This document shows, in pieces, positions 1-6,052 of a DNA stretch of 25,660 nucleotides (position 1 is the first letter of the stretch; each line of letters starts with the position of its first letter). Source of the DNA: CAYLNK01 sp964384675 (GTDB lineage Bacteria > Acidobacteriota > Thermoanaerobaculia > UBA5066). The position numbers and the translations under genes are program-made. Under the pieces are notes generated by a model that saw only the letters and a program-made list of their open reading frames with translations, did no database searches and was not told the origin of the DNA. Location of the stretch: NCBI GenBank assembly GCA_964384675.1, contig CAYLNK010000059.1, forward strand, positions 1 to 25,660, read 5' to 3'.

Positions 1-1251
1 GTCGCCGGGGACCTGCAGAGGGTCGCCGCGAGCGGGCCGTCCGTCGCGTCTCTCGGCCCGATCCTCGCCCGCGTAGGCGGGTCCGCCGGCCCGCTGGCCG
101 GCGCCGCCCTCGCTGCCGCCGCGGCCCTGAAGCTCGTGAGTGACGAGGTCGCCCGGCAGATCACGAAGGCCAGCGAGTTCAACGAGAAGCTGTCCCAGCA
201 GAAGGCCATCCTCGACCGGAACACGGTCGCACTCGCCGCAGCCGCTCGGGGACAGATCGGTTACGGCGCGAGCCTGGACGAGACCGTGAAGAACCTCGAC
301 CGCCTCACCGTCTCCCACGGGCGGAACACGCTCGCCATCGAGGCGATGGCGAAGGCCGCCGGTGTCACGGCCCCGGGCGGACTCACCGCGATGCGCGACC
401 AGATATTGAACCTCGATGCCGTGGCCGGCGCCGCGTTCGTCCGGATGGGCGACGCCGCCGTCCTCTGGGCGAAGCAGAACGAGGGGGCGCTCCGGGCCGC
501 TCAGGAGCAGGCCCGCATCACGGGCGAGGTCCTCCCGGCGAACATCGAAAAGGCGATCGCGGCCCTCGACCGCCAGAAGGCCGCGAACGAGGGGCTCAAG
601 AAGTCGATCGACGAGCTCAACAAGGCGTACTCCTTCGACCTGGAGATCGCCGAGAAGCGGATCAACTCGCTCCGCGAGGTCGCCAAGGCTCAGGAGGAGT
701 CGCTTGCGAGCCTCAAGAGGCAGGTGCAGGCCGAAAAGGAGTCGATCGCGTCCGCTCAGGCGTCGGCCGATGCGGCGCGCCGGAACGCCGACGCGCAGAT
801 GCGCGCTCTGAACGCGGAGAACGTGGGGCTCGAGGAGTACTCCCGGCGGAAGAAGGCGATCTACGACGAGATGTACCGCGTGGTCGACCAGGAGGCGAAG
901 GCCGAGGAGCAGGCCCGCGCCCGCCTGGCGAAGGCGTCGACGGACGAGGACGCCGCCCTGCAGAAGCACATCGGGACCCTCCAGGAGGAGGCGGACGCGC
1001 GCGGGAAGATCGCTCCGCAGGTCGAGGAGCAGGTCCAGAGCATGCAATGGCTCGCCGACGCGATCAACGCCGGGACCGCCGCGGTCGAGAAGCACGGTGA
1101 AGCCACCGCCGCCGCCGTCGATCACGTCGCCCGGCTGAAGGAGATGCAGGCCGAGGCGGGCGATACGTTCCACGACGGCGCGGGGAAGATCCACGACATG
1201 ACGTTGGGCGTCGATGCGCTGACCGAGGCCCTCGAGAGGCTCTCGCAGTAG
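1..1251 (+). CDS. Phage tape-measure-like coiled-coil protein (5' end outside window)
   Basis: The frame is open from the first base, so this is the C-terminal 416 residues of a longer protein; the first GTG at 136 is internal. Visible order: a Gly/Ala-rich hydrophobic stretch (residues about 20-46 of the visible part), a mixed helical region, then a long charged heptad-like coiled coil (about 200-330) rich in Ala, Glu, Lys, Arg and Gln, and a helical tail ending in TAG. A hydrophobic segment plus long coiled coil is typical of tail tape-measure proteins, which set tail length and are threaded through the tail tube. Codon use is strongly GC3-biased. No enzymatic motif is seen. It could instead be another long helical virion or secretion-related protein. 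The assignment rests on architecture and on lying in an integrated element, not on a conserved signature. Confidence 0.55.
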   Translation, partial: VAGDLQRVAASGPSVASLGPILARVGGSAGPLAGAALAAAAALKLVSDEVARQITKASEFNEKLSQQKAILDRNTVALAAAARGQIGYGASLDETVKNLDRLTVSHGRNTLAIEAMAKAAGVTAPGGLTAMRDQILNLDAVAGAAFVRMGDAAVLWAKQNEGALRAAQEQARITGEVLPANIEKAIAALDRQKAANEGLKKSIDELNKAYSFDLEIAEKRINSLREVAKAQEESLASLKRQVQAEKESIASAQASADAARRNADAQMRALNAENVGLEEYSRRKKAIYDEMYRVVDQEAKAEEQARARLAKASTDEDAALQKHIGTLQEEADARGKIAPQVEEQVQSMQWLADAINAGTAAVEKHGEATAAAVDHVARLKEMQAEAGDTFHDGAGKIHDMTLGVDALTEALERLSQ

Positions 1252-1258
1252 CCGCCCG

Positions 1259-1789
1259 GTGAAGGACGGCACCGCGCCCCTCGATGTCGGGGAGCACGTA
1301 GGGCTCGCGCTCCACATCGAGCGCCGGTACTTCGGCGACGACCCGGGGAACCTCGAGGGGGAGGCCCTCCTCGGGCTCGTCGAGGCCGGCCGCGCCTACG
1401 ACCCGGGCCGCGGCGTGCCGTTCGCCGGGTTCGCCGGTCAGGTGATCGCATTCCGGCTCCTGGCCGCCGTCCGACGGGAGCGAGCTCGCGTCCTCACGGC
1501 TCCGCTGAACCCCGAGGACGCGGACGGGAACGAGCGGGAGAGGCCCGAGGCGGCCGTCGAGACGGACCCGGGCGCCGAGGTCCTGGCGCGCCAGCTCCGG
1601 GCCGCCGTGGCCGCTCTGCCGGCCCGGGAGCGGAACGTCGTCGTCCTTCGCTTCTGGCGGGGCGCGACGCTCGACCAGGTCGCCGAGGTTCTGGGGCTGT
1701 CCCGTCAGAGAGTCGCCCAGGTGGAGGCACAGGCGTTGCGACGGCTCCGGAAGGCCACGTGTGGTCCGCGGCCCCGGGCCGCGCGGTAG
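1259..1789 (+). CDS. Small sigma-70 family RNA polymerase sigma factor, element-encoded
   Basis: This 176-aa protein starts at GTG 1259, 7 nt after the upstream stop; no clear Shine-Dalgarno is visible. The N-terminal half resembles sigma region 2: 'EGEALLGLVEAGRAYDP' followed by 'FAGFAGQVIAFRLLAAVRRE' matches the pattern of early-gene sigma factors (LxQEGxxGLxxAxxxYDP...F..YA...I...I....R). The C-terminal part is a clear region 4 helix-turn-helix: 'LPARERNVVVLRF' then 'TLDQVAEVLGLSRQRVAQVEAQALRRLR' in pieces. It would direct host RNA polymerase to a specific promoter set. Region 1.1 and a full region 3 are absent, so it is minimal, like FliA/SigF-type or phage late-gene sigma factors. Lying directly behind the tape-measure-like gene, it may drive element late genes (inference). 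Its target promoters are not identifiable here. Confidence 0.8.
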   Translation: MKDGTAPLDVGEHVGLALHIERRYFGDDPGNLEGEALLGLVEAGRAYDPGRGVPFAGFAGQVIAFRLLAAVRRERARVLTAPLNPEDADGNERERPEAAVETDPGAEVLARQLRAAVAALPARERNVVVLRFWRGATLDQVAEVLGLSRQRVAQVEAQALRRLRKATCGPRPRAAR

Positions 1790-1845
1790 AGGGGGAGAGG
1801 CACATGGGATCCAGCGTTCCGGCCGTTCGCGCACGGGAGAGCCAC

Positions 1846-2418
1846 ATGGAGCTCTTCGTCCTCCTGGCGGCCCTCGGGGCGGGGATCGCCCTGCTCGTCC
1901 TCTACGGCCGCCTCCGGGACGAGCGCTCGAGGACCGCCGCCCAGCTCGCCGAGATCGTCGCCCGGCCTGCTCCGCCGCGGCCGACACCGGCCCCGCGCGC
2001 CGACCGGGCGAAGTTCGAGGCGATCCGACGCGTCGCGGTCGAGACGCGGACCGTCTGCCAGATGAGGACCGTCACCTATCGCCGGCTCGTGGAGCTGCTC
2101 GAGCGATGGATGACGGAGATGAACCTGGCGCGCCCGACGATCGACTCGAAGAACCCGGCCGAGCTCCAGGTCTTCAACCGGTACGTCGATGCCGTGAACG
2201 TCTACGGGCAGGCACAGCGGTTCTGGCGCCTCTACATCGACTCGCCCGGGCCGAACCTCACGCTCGCCGCGGGAGGCGCGTACGAGAAGGCCGCGGCGAG
2301 CTACGGGATCGCCTCGACGCCGACCGAAGACCCCGGGACGGTACGGATCCCGGCCGACTCGTTCGCCGTGATCCTGAAGGCCGCTGCCGTGAAGGTCGAC
2401 CTGGCGCTCCGGCCGTAG
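1846..2418 (+). CDS. Membrane-anchored protein of unknown function
   Basis: I do not recognise this 190-aa protein. It begins with 'MELFVLLAALGAGIALLVL', a single N-terminal transmembrane segment, then a short positively charged stretch and a Pro/Ala-rich linker ('RPAPPRPTPAPRA'), and ends with a soluble helical domain of about 140 residues rich in Arg, Glu and aromatic residues. I chose ATG 1846 because the membrane segment starts at once and GGGAGAG lies 6 nt upstream. An in-frame ATG at 1804 with a strong purine-rich SD (GAGGGGGAGAGG) is an equally plausible start and would add 14 residues. The position after a tail-type gene and sigma factor could fit a lysis or virion-assembly role, but no holin, endolysin or spanin signature is visible. 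Confidence 0.65.
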   Translation: MELFVLLAALGAGIALLVLYGRLRDERSRTAAQLAEIVARPAPPRPTPAPRADRAKFEAIRRVAVETRTVCQMRTVTYRRLVELLERWMTEMNLARPTIDSKNPAELQVFNRYVDAVNVYGQAQRFWRLYIDSPGPNLTLAAGGAYEKAAASYGIASTPTEDPGTVRIPADSFAVILKAAAVKVDLALRP

Positions 2419-2549
2419 TGAAGGACCTGCGACCGGAACGCCGACCTGTTCGGGCTCGGATCGCTTGGCTTCGGGGGGGCCATGTCTGTCACGGTGACCG
2501 GACAACAGGTTAGGAGGGGCGCTGCTCCGTCCGATGAGGAGGTTGAATT

Positions 2550-2750
2550 ATGACGACCCGAAACGAGGAACTCAGCCAGCTACACGACAAGGGCCAGACG
2601 GACGCCTCGAAGGGGCAGCACGATCCGCCCCATCGCGACCCGGGGGGGATCGACCGACTCATCTACGGCGACCGGCTGATCGACGAGCTGAAAGAGGACA
2701 ACGCCGCTTACGAGAGCGGTCAATCACACCACGAGAGCCAGACGAAGTAA
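2550..2750 (+). CDS. Small conserved-looking hypothetical protein
   Basis: This 66-aa acidic, hydrophilic protein starts at ATG 2550, with an excellent SD (GAGGAGG) about 8 nt upstream, which decides the start. The middle holds the pattern 'HDKGQTDASKGQHDPPH', followed by 'IDRLIYGDRLIDELKEDNAAYESG'. I recall similar small proteins of the form 'xxGQxDAsxxxYxPPH...DNxAYxxG' in phages and bacteria, but I cannot name the family with certainty and no function is known to me. There is no membrane segment. A longer frame on the same strand overlaps it, but the SD and protein-like composition favour this one. Confidence 0.7.
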   Translation: MTTRNEELSQLHDKGQTDASKGQHDPPHRDPGGIDRLIYGDRLIDELKEDNAAYESGQSHHESQTK

Positions 2751-2787
2751 CCCGGCCGGAGGCGCCGACAGCGGCAACAGTGCAGCG

Positions 2788-2933
2788 ACCCTCGACACGC
2801 GCCGCGACGGGCCACGTGGACTGCTACGCGGTACCTCCGTGGAACCGCGTAGCGAGCAGCCTCCCACCCTCGCGGAGATCGGCGTCACGAAGAAGGAATC
2901 CGCCCGCTGGCAGGCCATCGCCGCCGTTCGTGG
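2788..2933 (+). pseudogene. Decayed fragment of a ParB/methyltransferase-associated phage gene
   Basis: In the frame that reads GCG ACC CTC GAC from 2788 onward there is an open stretch without a start or SD. It ends with residues 'PPTLAEIGVTKKESARWQ' followed by 'AIAAV' (about 2848-2930). This matches the motif 'LADLGItkkqSSRWQkiAavP' that I know from phage and plasmid proteins associated with ParB-like or DNA-methyltransferase functions. Recognisable similarity breaks at about 2930, where the usual 'PEEEFE' continuation is replaced by unrelated sequence leading into the nuclease-like gene. I infer a remnant of a former element gene whose 3' part was replaced by cargo. The assignment rests on one motif from memory. 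Confidence 0.45.
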
Positions 2934-2962
2934 CTGCTCAGAGCACTCAGAACGACGCTGTC

Positions 2963-4042
2963 ATGATGGGTCACGTGGCGGGCACTGACGAACCCCCGGA
3001 GCTGAGTGAAATCCTGGAGAGGTTCGTTCGAGGCCTTCCTGGGGTGGAGTGGGTTGACGACCTGCCCTTATCGGATCCGCTCGTTCAGGACGGGGTCGAA
3101 CGGGTCGACTTCCTCCTAGAGAACCGCCGTTACCTCTGTGAATTGAAGTCTCTACAGCGCGATGCTGCACGAAAGATCGACCCGATCCTCGAACCGTTGA
3201 AGGCGAGGCCTGATTGGCCGCAGTTCTTCGGAGCATGGTCCATTCAGAACGTCCTCCGGCAATTCCAGGACGGACCGAGCATCCTCCGGGAGCTCGAGCG
3301 CCGGGTCCTCTCGGTCGTGGACAACGACGTGCGAAAGGCAAACAGGCAGATAGCGAGCACCAAAGACGCCATCGGCTCCGAAAACGCCGAGGGCCTCCTG
3401 ATCGTCGCGAATGACGGCGTTGATATCCTCTCCCCCATCGCCGTCGCCACCAGAATCGAAGCTGTCTTACGCCAACGGCGAGAAGACGGCAGGCCTCGCC
3501 ACCGGCACGTTCAGTCCGCGGTGGTCCTCACAATCAGTCACTTGGTTCCGCTCACCGGACCGGACCCGAGGGGTGATCCGGGAGCCTTGCCGATCTGCAT
3601 TCTGGAGAACAGCTTGGTGCCGCCCTCCGCTGCGTGTCGAGAGGCTGTGACGGCGCTTCTGGCGGCTTGGGGGAAGGCAACAGGGAAACCGGTTCTGGCT
3701 GTGCCGAAGGGCGCGAGAGTACCCCCCGTGTTCTCCGTGGCGGACTTCATGGCCGCACAAGGGCCACAGAAGCAGAGTGACGTATGGGTTCACCAATACA
3801 AAGGCAACCGCGCTCTCTCGCCGCTCTCTGATGAGGAGTTGTTTTCCTACGGGCGAAGCGCATACCTGCGCAACCTGTCAGTCTCGGAGGATGGCCGCAT
3901 CGGTGCGTCGGCGGACGTGGATGGCATGAAGGAGTTCACGTGGTTCCTTGAAGAGATTCGGATTCGAGCGATTCCGCTCCAAGTCTGGGGGCCGAAGGTC
4001 TCAGGGCGCTCGGCGCACCCCGCCGGCGAACAACCCGAGTAG
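2963..4042 (+). CDS. Predicted PD-(D/E)XK nuclease-like protein
   Basis: This 359-aa protein has ATG ATG at 2963/2966; the frame stays open upstream to 2534, but that part overlaps other sequence and is not protein-like. No strong SD is seen. Residues 49-62 hold 'VDFLLENRRYLCELK': D49 and E60-x-K62 fit the D-(x)n-E-x-K core of the restriction-endonuclease fold. Further on, 'ANRQIASTKDAIG' and 'AEGLLIVANDGVDILSP' (about residues 120-155) resemble a conserved helix-strand pattern I associate with uncharacterised nuclease-like defence proteins. The likely activity is metal-dependent DNA or RNA cleavage (inference). Codon use is less GC3-biased than in neighbours and it follows a broken gene remnant, so it looks like recently acquired cargo. 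The target and any partner are unknown; no methyltransferase is adjacent. Confidence 0.6.
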   Translation: MMGHVAGTDEPPELSEILERFVRGLPGVEWVDDLPLSDPLVQDGVERVDFLLENRRYLCELKSLQRDAARKIDPILEPLKARPDWPQFFGAWSIQNVLRQFQDGPSILRELERRVLSVVDNDVRKANRQIASTKDAIGSENAEGLLIVANDGVDILSPIAVATRIEAVLRQRREDGRPRHRHVQSAVVLTISHLVPLTGPDPRGDPGALPICILENSLVPPSAACREAVTALLAAWGKATGKPVLAVPKGARVPPVFSVADFMAAQGPQKQSDVWVHQYKGNRALSPLSDEELFSYGRSAYLRNLSVSEDGRIGASADVDGMKEFTWFLEEIRIRAIPLQVWGPKVSGRSAHPAGEQPE

Positions 4043-4253
4043 GGCTGGATATACCTGGCTCATCCGGTAGGAAGCGACCGACGCGGCCGGCCGGCCGCCG
4101 CCCTCCTGAAGGACTGCCCCGAGGCCCAGGAGCGGGGTTGGCCCCTCTCTTCGAACATGTCCCCGGGTGGGACCCCGAAAAGGCCCCTGGGCCGGACGGG
4201 TATTACGCACACCCGTCACCCGCGCGACACCCCAGCGTCCCCGGAAGCGGTAC

Positions 4254-4532
4254 GTATCTACGTCAACATGTCGAATCGGATCGCATCCTGTACGTTCAGG
4301 GCTCCGAAGCATATTCCCACGCGGCTCGTGTATCTACTCGAATTAACATAATACCCGTTATCAGACGTATTTTGTATGCACGAAAACAGCGACGATTAGC
4401 TCTGCTTCCGGTATCTACGGTAGAAACCGTCAGAGGCCTTCGGAAAGCGGCACTTACGCCATGGCCGTAGATACTGAACACCGCGTAATACCACGACATC
4501 TCTCTTGCCGCAGCCAGCATTCACGTAGATAC
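4254..4532. repeat. Five-copy GTATCTAC / GTAGATAC repeat array
   Basis: Exact 8-mer GTATCTAC occurs on the plus strand at 4254-4261, 4330-4337 and 4411-4418, and inverted as GTAGATAC at 4467-4474 and 4525-4532. Centre-to-centre spacings are about 76, 81, 56 and 58 bp. Four of the five extend to the 9-mer GTATCTACG. The first copy is near-palindromic: ACGTA-TC-TACGT. I found no other copy in the window. Five copies in 279 bp, where about 0.01 would be expected by chance on both strands, is a strong signal for a specific protein-binding site. The last copy covers the likely -10 box of the adjacent RHH gene. Confidence 0.85.
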
Positions 4533-4533
4533 T
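4505..4533 (+). promoter_or_regulatory. Probable leaderless promoter of the RHH gene
   Basis: TTGCCG (4505-4510), a 17-bp spacer, then GATACT (4528-4533), 7 nt before ATG 4541. No Shine-Dalgarno is present, so transcription would start at or next to the start codon. The -10 box overlaps the fifth GTAGATAC copy (4525-4532), so a protein bound there would block the promoter, consistent with autorepression (inference). Confidence 0.45.
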
Positions 4534-4540
4534 TACGTGC

Positions 4541-4822
4541 ATGAGCAAGCCCGACGCACCGAAGCGCCCGCGAGGCCGCCCCCGGACCCGCCCGCTCCCG
4601 GATCCCTCCGTGCCGAAGCGCCCCCCTGGCCGGCCAGCGGGCACCGGTCGCTACGGCGTCACGCTCGCCGCGATCCGCGTCACGGAGGAAGAGCGGGACC
4701 AGCTCCGCCAGGCCTCGAGCGATCTGGGCATCAGCGTCTCCGAGCTCGTCCGCGTCGGCGCCCTCAGGTACGCCGCCGACCTCCGACGCGACCGCGCCCG
4801 GATCGAGGCCGCCCGCTATTGA
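4541..4822 (+). CDS. Ribbon-helix-helix DNA-binding protein with two AT-hook-like motifs
   Basis: This 93-aa protein has two N-terminal basic repeats with the AT-hook core: 'PKRPRGRPR' (residues 7-15) and 'PKRPPGRPAG' (about 25-34), each with the GRP tripeptide that inserts into the minor groove of AT-rich DNA. The C-terminal half, 'YGVTLAAIRVTEEERDQL' then 'ASSDLGISVSELVRVGAL', fits a ribbon-helix-helix (CopG/Arc/MetJ-type) domain: a beta strand followed by two helices. It is probably a dimeric DNA-binding regulator or partition/accessory factor. The gene has no SD; ATG 4541 lies 8 nt after the last GTAGATAC repeat, in the only AT-richer part of the window. Binding to that array is a natural inference but is not shown. 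Its stop overlaps a TTG start of the next small frame (TTGA, 4819-4822). Confidence 0.75.
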   Translation: MSKPDAPKRPRGRPRTRPLPDPSVPKRPPGRPAGTGRYGVTLAAIRVTEEERDQLRQASSDLGISVSELVRVGALRYAADLRRDRARIEAARY

Positions 4823-4991
4823 CCTCGATCGACCTCGACCGGATCGAGGAGCTGGCCACGAGGCCGGCGCACGTGTGGAGCGAGGAAGACGCCGCGTCGT
4901 CCTGGAGCTCGTCCGCGAGGCCCGCGAGCGCCGCGCCGTCGAACTGGACCCCGGGCGCGCCGCTGAGGCCGGAGGTTTCGGTCAGGCCTGA
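4819..4991 (+). pseudogene. Small gene broken by an apparent 1-nt deletion
   Basis: A TTG at 4819 overlaps the RHH stop (TTGA) and opens a protein-like frame containing 'LDRIEELATRPAHVWSEEDA' up to about 4893. The frame then turns to low-complexity Ser/Ala/Pro sequence. Shifting by one base between 4893 and 4896 restores a helical, charged continuation, 'VVLELVREARERRAVELD', that ends at TGA 4989-4991. The joined product would be about 57 aa, of the kind found as small phage or plasmid accessory proteins. The break may be a real frameshift mutation or a one-base assembly error. Alternatively a GTG at 4872-4874 starts a shorter protein in the second frame. The function is unknown. Confidence 0.45.
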
Positions 4992-4997
4992 CCGAAA
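4976..4997. repeat. Perfect 22-bp palindrome over the stop of the small gene
   Basis: TTTCGGTCAGG (4976-4986) is followed directly by its exact reverse complement CCTGACCGAAA (4987-4997), giving a gapless palindrome. It covers the TGA at 4989-4991. There is no downstream T-run (GGGGCGAGCG follows), so it does not look like an intrinsic terminator. A dimeric-protein operator or a recombinase site is more likely. Confidence 0.8.
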
Positions 4998-5294
4998 GGG
5001 GCGAGCGGCAGCCACCCCCCGCCCCCTGATGCGTGATGCACCCCATAGGGGCGCGCATCAGCGCATCACCTGCATCACCGGGGTCGGGGTCCGTCACCCT
5101 TCGCCGCCCCCCCGGGGAGCCGTTCCTGACGCCCCGTCATCGTCGAGCGTCCGCGGACATGTAAAGACAAATCCATTCCGCGCCGAGGAGCCCTGGACCC
5201 GCACCGTTACGCATGGGCGCGCGCCACACGTCACGTATCAAGAAAGCTAAAGATTAGTCTTGACGCTCATGCTCTCCGGCCCTACCTTGATCCC
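4992..5294. other. Non-coding region with TGATGC/GCATCA repeats upstream of the recombinase
   Basis: No credible gene is seen here. At 5027-5068 there is an imperfect inverted repeat: TGATGCG-TGATGC (5027-5039), an inner CCCC-ATA-GGGG hairpin (5041-5051), then GCATCA (5055-5060) and CGCATCA (5062-5068). An extra GCATCA lies at 5072-5077, making five copies of the hexamer in 51 bp. The rest is GC-rich with C/G runs until the AT-richer promoter near 5235-5290. A repeat block just upstream of a serine resolvase gene is where a res-type site would be expected, but no known resolvase consensus was recognised. Confidence 0.5.
5260..5288 (+). promoter_or_regulatory. Promoter giving a leaderless recombinase mRNA
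   Basis: TTGACG (5260-5265), 17-bp spacer, TACCTT (5283-5288), then 6 nt to GTG 5295. Both hexamers are close to sigma-70 consensus and the spacing is ideal. Transcription would begin at the start codon, and no SD is present. Confidence 0.6.
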
Positions 5295-5894
5295 GTGAGC
5301 AACGCCCCCGCCTCCGACGTCGCCGTCTACGTCCGTGTCTCTTCCCGGAAGCAGGACACGGCGAGCCAGGAGCCGGAGCTCAAACGGTGGGTCGAGTCGA
5401 ACGGCGCCGAGGCGCATTGGTACCGCGACAAGTTCACCGGCAAGACGATGGACCGGCCCGGCTTCTCGAAGCTCCTGGCCGACGTTCGTACCGGGAAGGT
5501 CCGCACCGTCGTGATCTGGAGGCTCGATCGCCTCGGCCGCACCGCCGCCGGCCTGACCGAGCTCTTCGCCGAGCTGTACGCCCGGAAGGTGAACCTCGTG
5601 AGCCTGAAGGACGGGCTCGACCTGCGGACCCCCGCCGGCCGCCTCATGGCGAACGTCCTCGCCTCGGTGGCGAGCTTCGAAACCGAGGTTAGGGCCGAGC
5701 GGGTCCTCGCCGGCCTCGAAGTGGCTCGCGCGAACGGCGTCCGGCTCGGCCGCCCCGAAGGGATCCGGACCCGTATCAAGGTCACTCCCGAACAGGTCGT
5801 CCAGGTCCGCCGCCTGAAGGCCGAAGGCCAGGGCGTGACATCGATCGCACGGGCGACGGGCCTCTCCAGGCCGACTGTCTATTCCGTCCTTTGA
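5295..5894 (+). CDS. Serine recombinase of the small resolvase/invertase type
   Basis: This 199-aa protein starts at GTG 5295, supported by a promoter ending 6 nt upstream. The N-terminal resolvase catalytic domain shows 'VAVYVRVSSRKQD' (nucleophile probably S16), 'MDRPGFSKLLADVRTGKV', the Arg-rich active-site motif 'WRLDRLGRTAAGL', and 'TPAGRLMANVLASVASFE' leading into the long E helix. 'ANGVRLGRPEG' links to a C-terminal helix-turn-helix, 'GVTSIARATGLSRPTVYSVL'. Length and order match Tn3/gamma-delta resolvases and Hin/Gin-type invertases; the large serine integrase extension is absent. It makes staggered cuts through a phosphoserine link to resolve or invert DNA. The repeat and palindrome block upstream is a candidate target. 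It lies between the RHH gene and the Fic gene on the same strand. Confidence 0.9.
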   Translation: MSNAPASDVAVYVRVSSRKQDTASQEPELKRWVESNGAEAHWYRDKFTGKTMDRPGFSKLLADVRTGKVRTVVIWRLDRLGRTAAGLTELFAELYARKVNLVSLKDGLDLRTPAGRLMANVLASVASFETEVRAERVLAGLEVARANGVRLGRPEGIRTRIKVTPEQVVQVRRLKAEGQGVTSIARATGLSRPTVYSVL

Positions 5895-6000
5895 CCCGGG
5901 ACCTTCTGCGGAAATCGTGCGGCAACTCTCCGGAAATGCAATTCCACTTCGTAGTAAAAAGTCTCTCCATGTAGGTGGCTTACGCCGACGGCATCGGACA

Positions 6001-6046
6001 TTTCGTGGAAACGGACGTGGCATTTTCGGGACACGAAACCTAGACT
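6001..6046 (+). promoter_or_regulatory. Putative operator and leaderless promoter of the Fic gene
   Basis: TAGACT (6041-6046) lies 6 nt before GTG 6053 with no SD, so a leaderless mRNA is likely; the -35 is weak (GTGGCA, 6017-6022, 18-bp spacing). Two short inverted repeats flank it: TTTC-GTG-GAAA (6001-6011) and TTTCG-GGACA-CGAAA (6024-6038). They may be repressor sites. Confidence 0.35.
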
Positions 6047-6052
6047 TCGCGC

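Larger units (their letters stand above)
4043..4540. promoter_or_regulatory. Long AT-richer intergenic control region with GTATCTAC repeats
   Basis: These 498 bp contain no convincing gene. The left part is GC-rich and holds a 7-bp inverted repeat (GACGGGT 4195-4201 with ACCCGTC 4211-4217). From about 4250 the base composition drops, and 4340-4375 is the most AT-rich stretch of the window ('AATTAACATAATACCCG', 'CGTATTTTGTATGC'). The repeat array, annotated separately, spans 4254-4532 and ends in the promoter of the downstream RHH gene. A repeat array, an AT-rich segment and a small DNA-binding protein gene could form an operator, a centromere-like partition site or an iteron origin. No replication initiator or ParA ATPase gene is visible in the window. 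Confidence 0.6.

Noticed and set aside
2534..2962. The upstream extension of the nuclease-like frame to ATG 2534
   Set aside because: It overlaps the SD-supported 66-aa gene in another frame, its sequence is Arg/Pro-rich, and codon usage changes to normal only after 2963.
4195..4217. GACGGGT...ACCCGTC stem-loop as terminator of the nuclease gene
   Set aside because: It lies 150 bp after the stop, has a short stem and no T-run; noted only as an inverted repeat.
5027..5077. The GCATCA repeats as a CRISPR array
   Set aside because: The units are six bases long with 0-12 nt between them, with no spacer-sized unique sequence and no cas genes.
4537..5250. A 237-codon open frame overlapping the RHH gene
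   Set aside because: Its composition (Pro/Arg/Ser) is not protein-like, except for the short part attributed to the small frameshifted gene.
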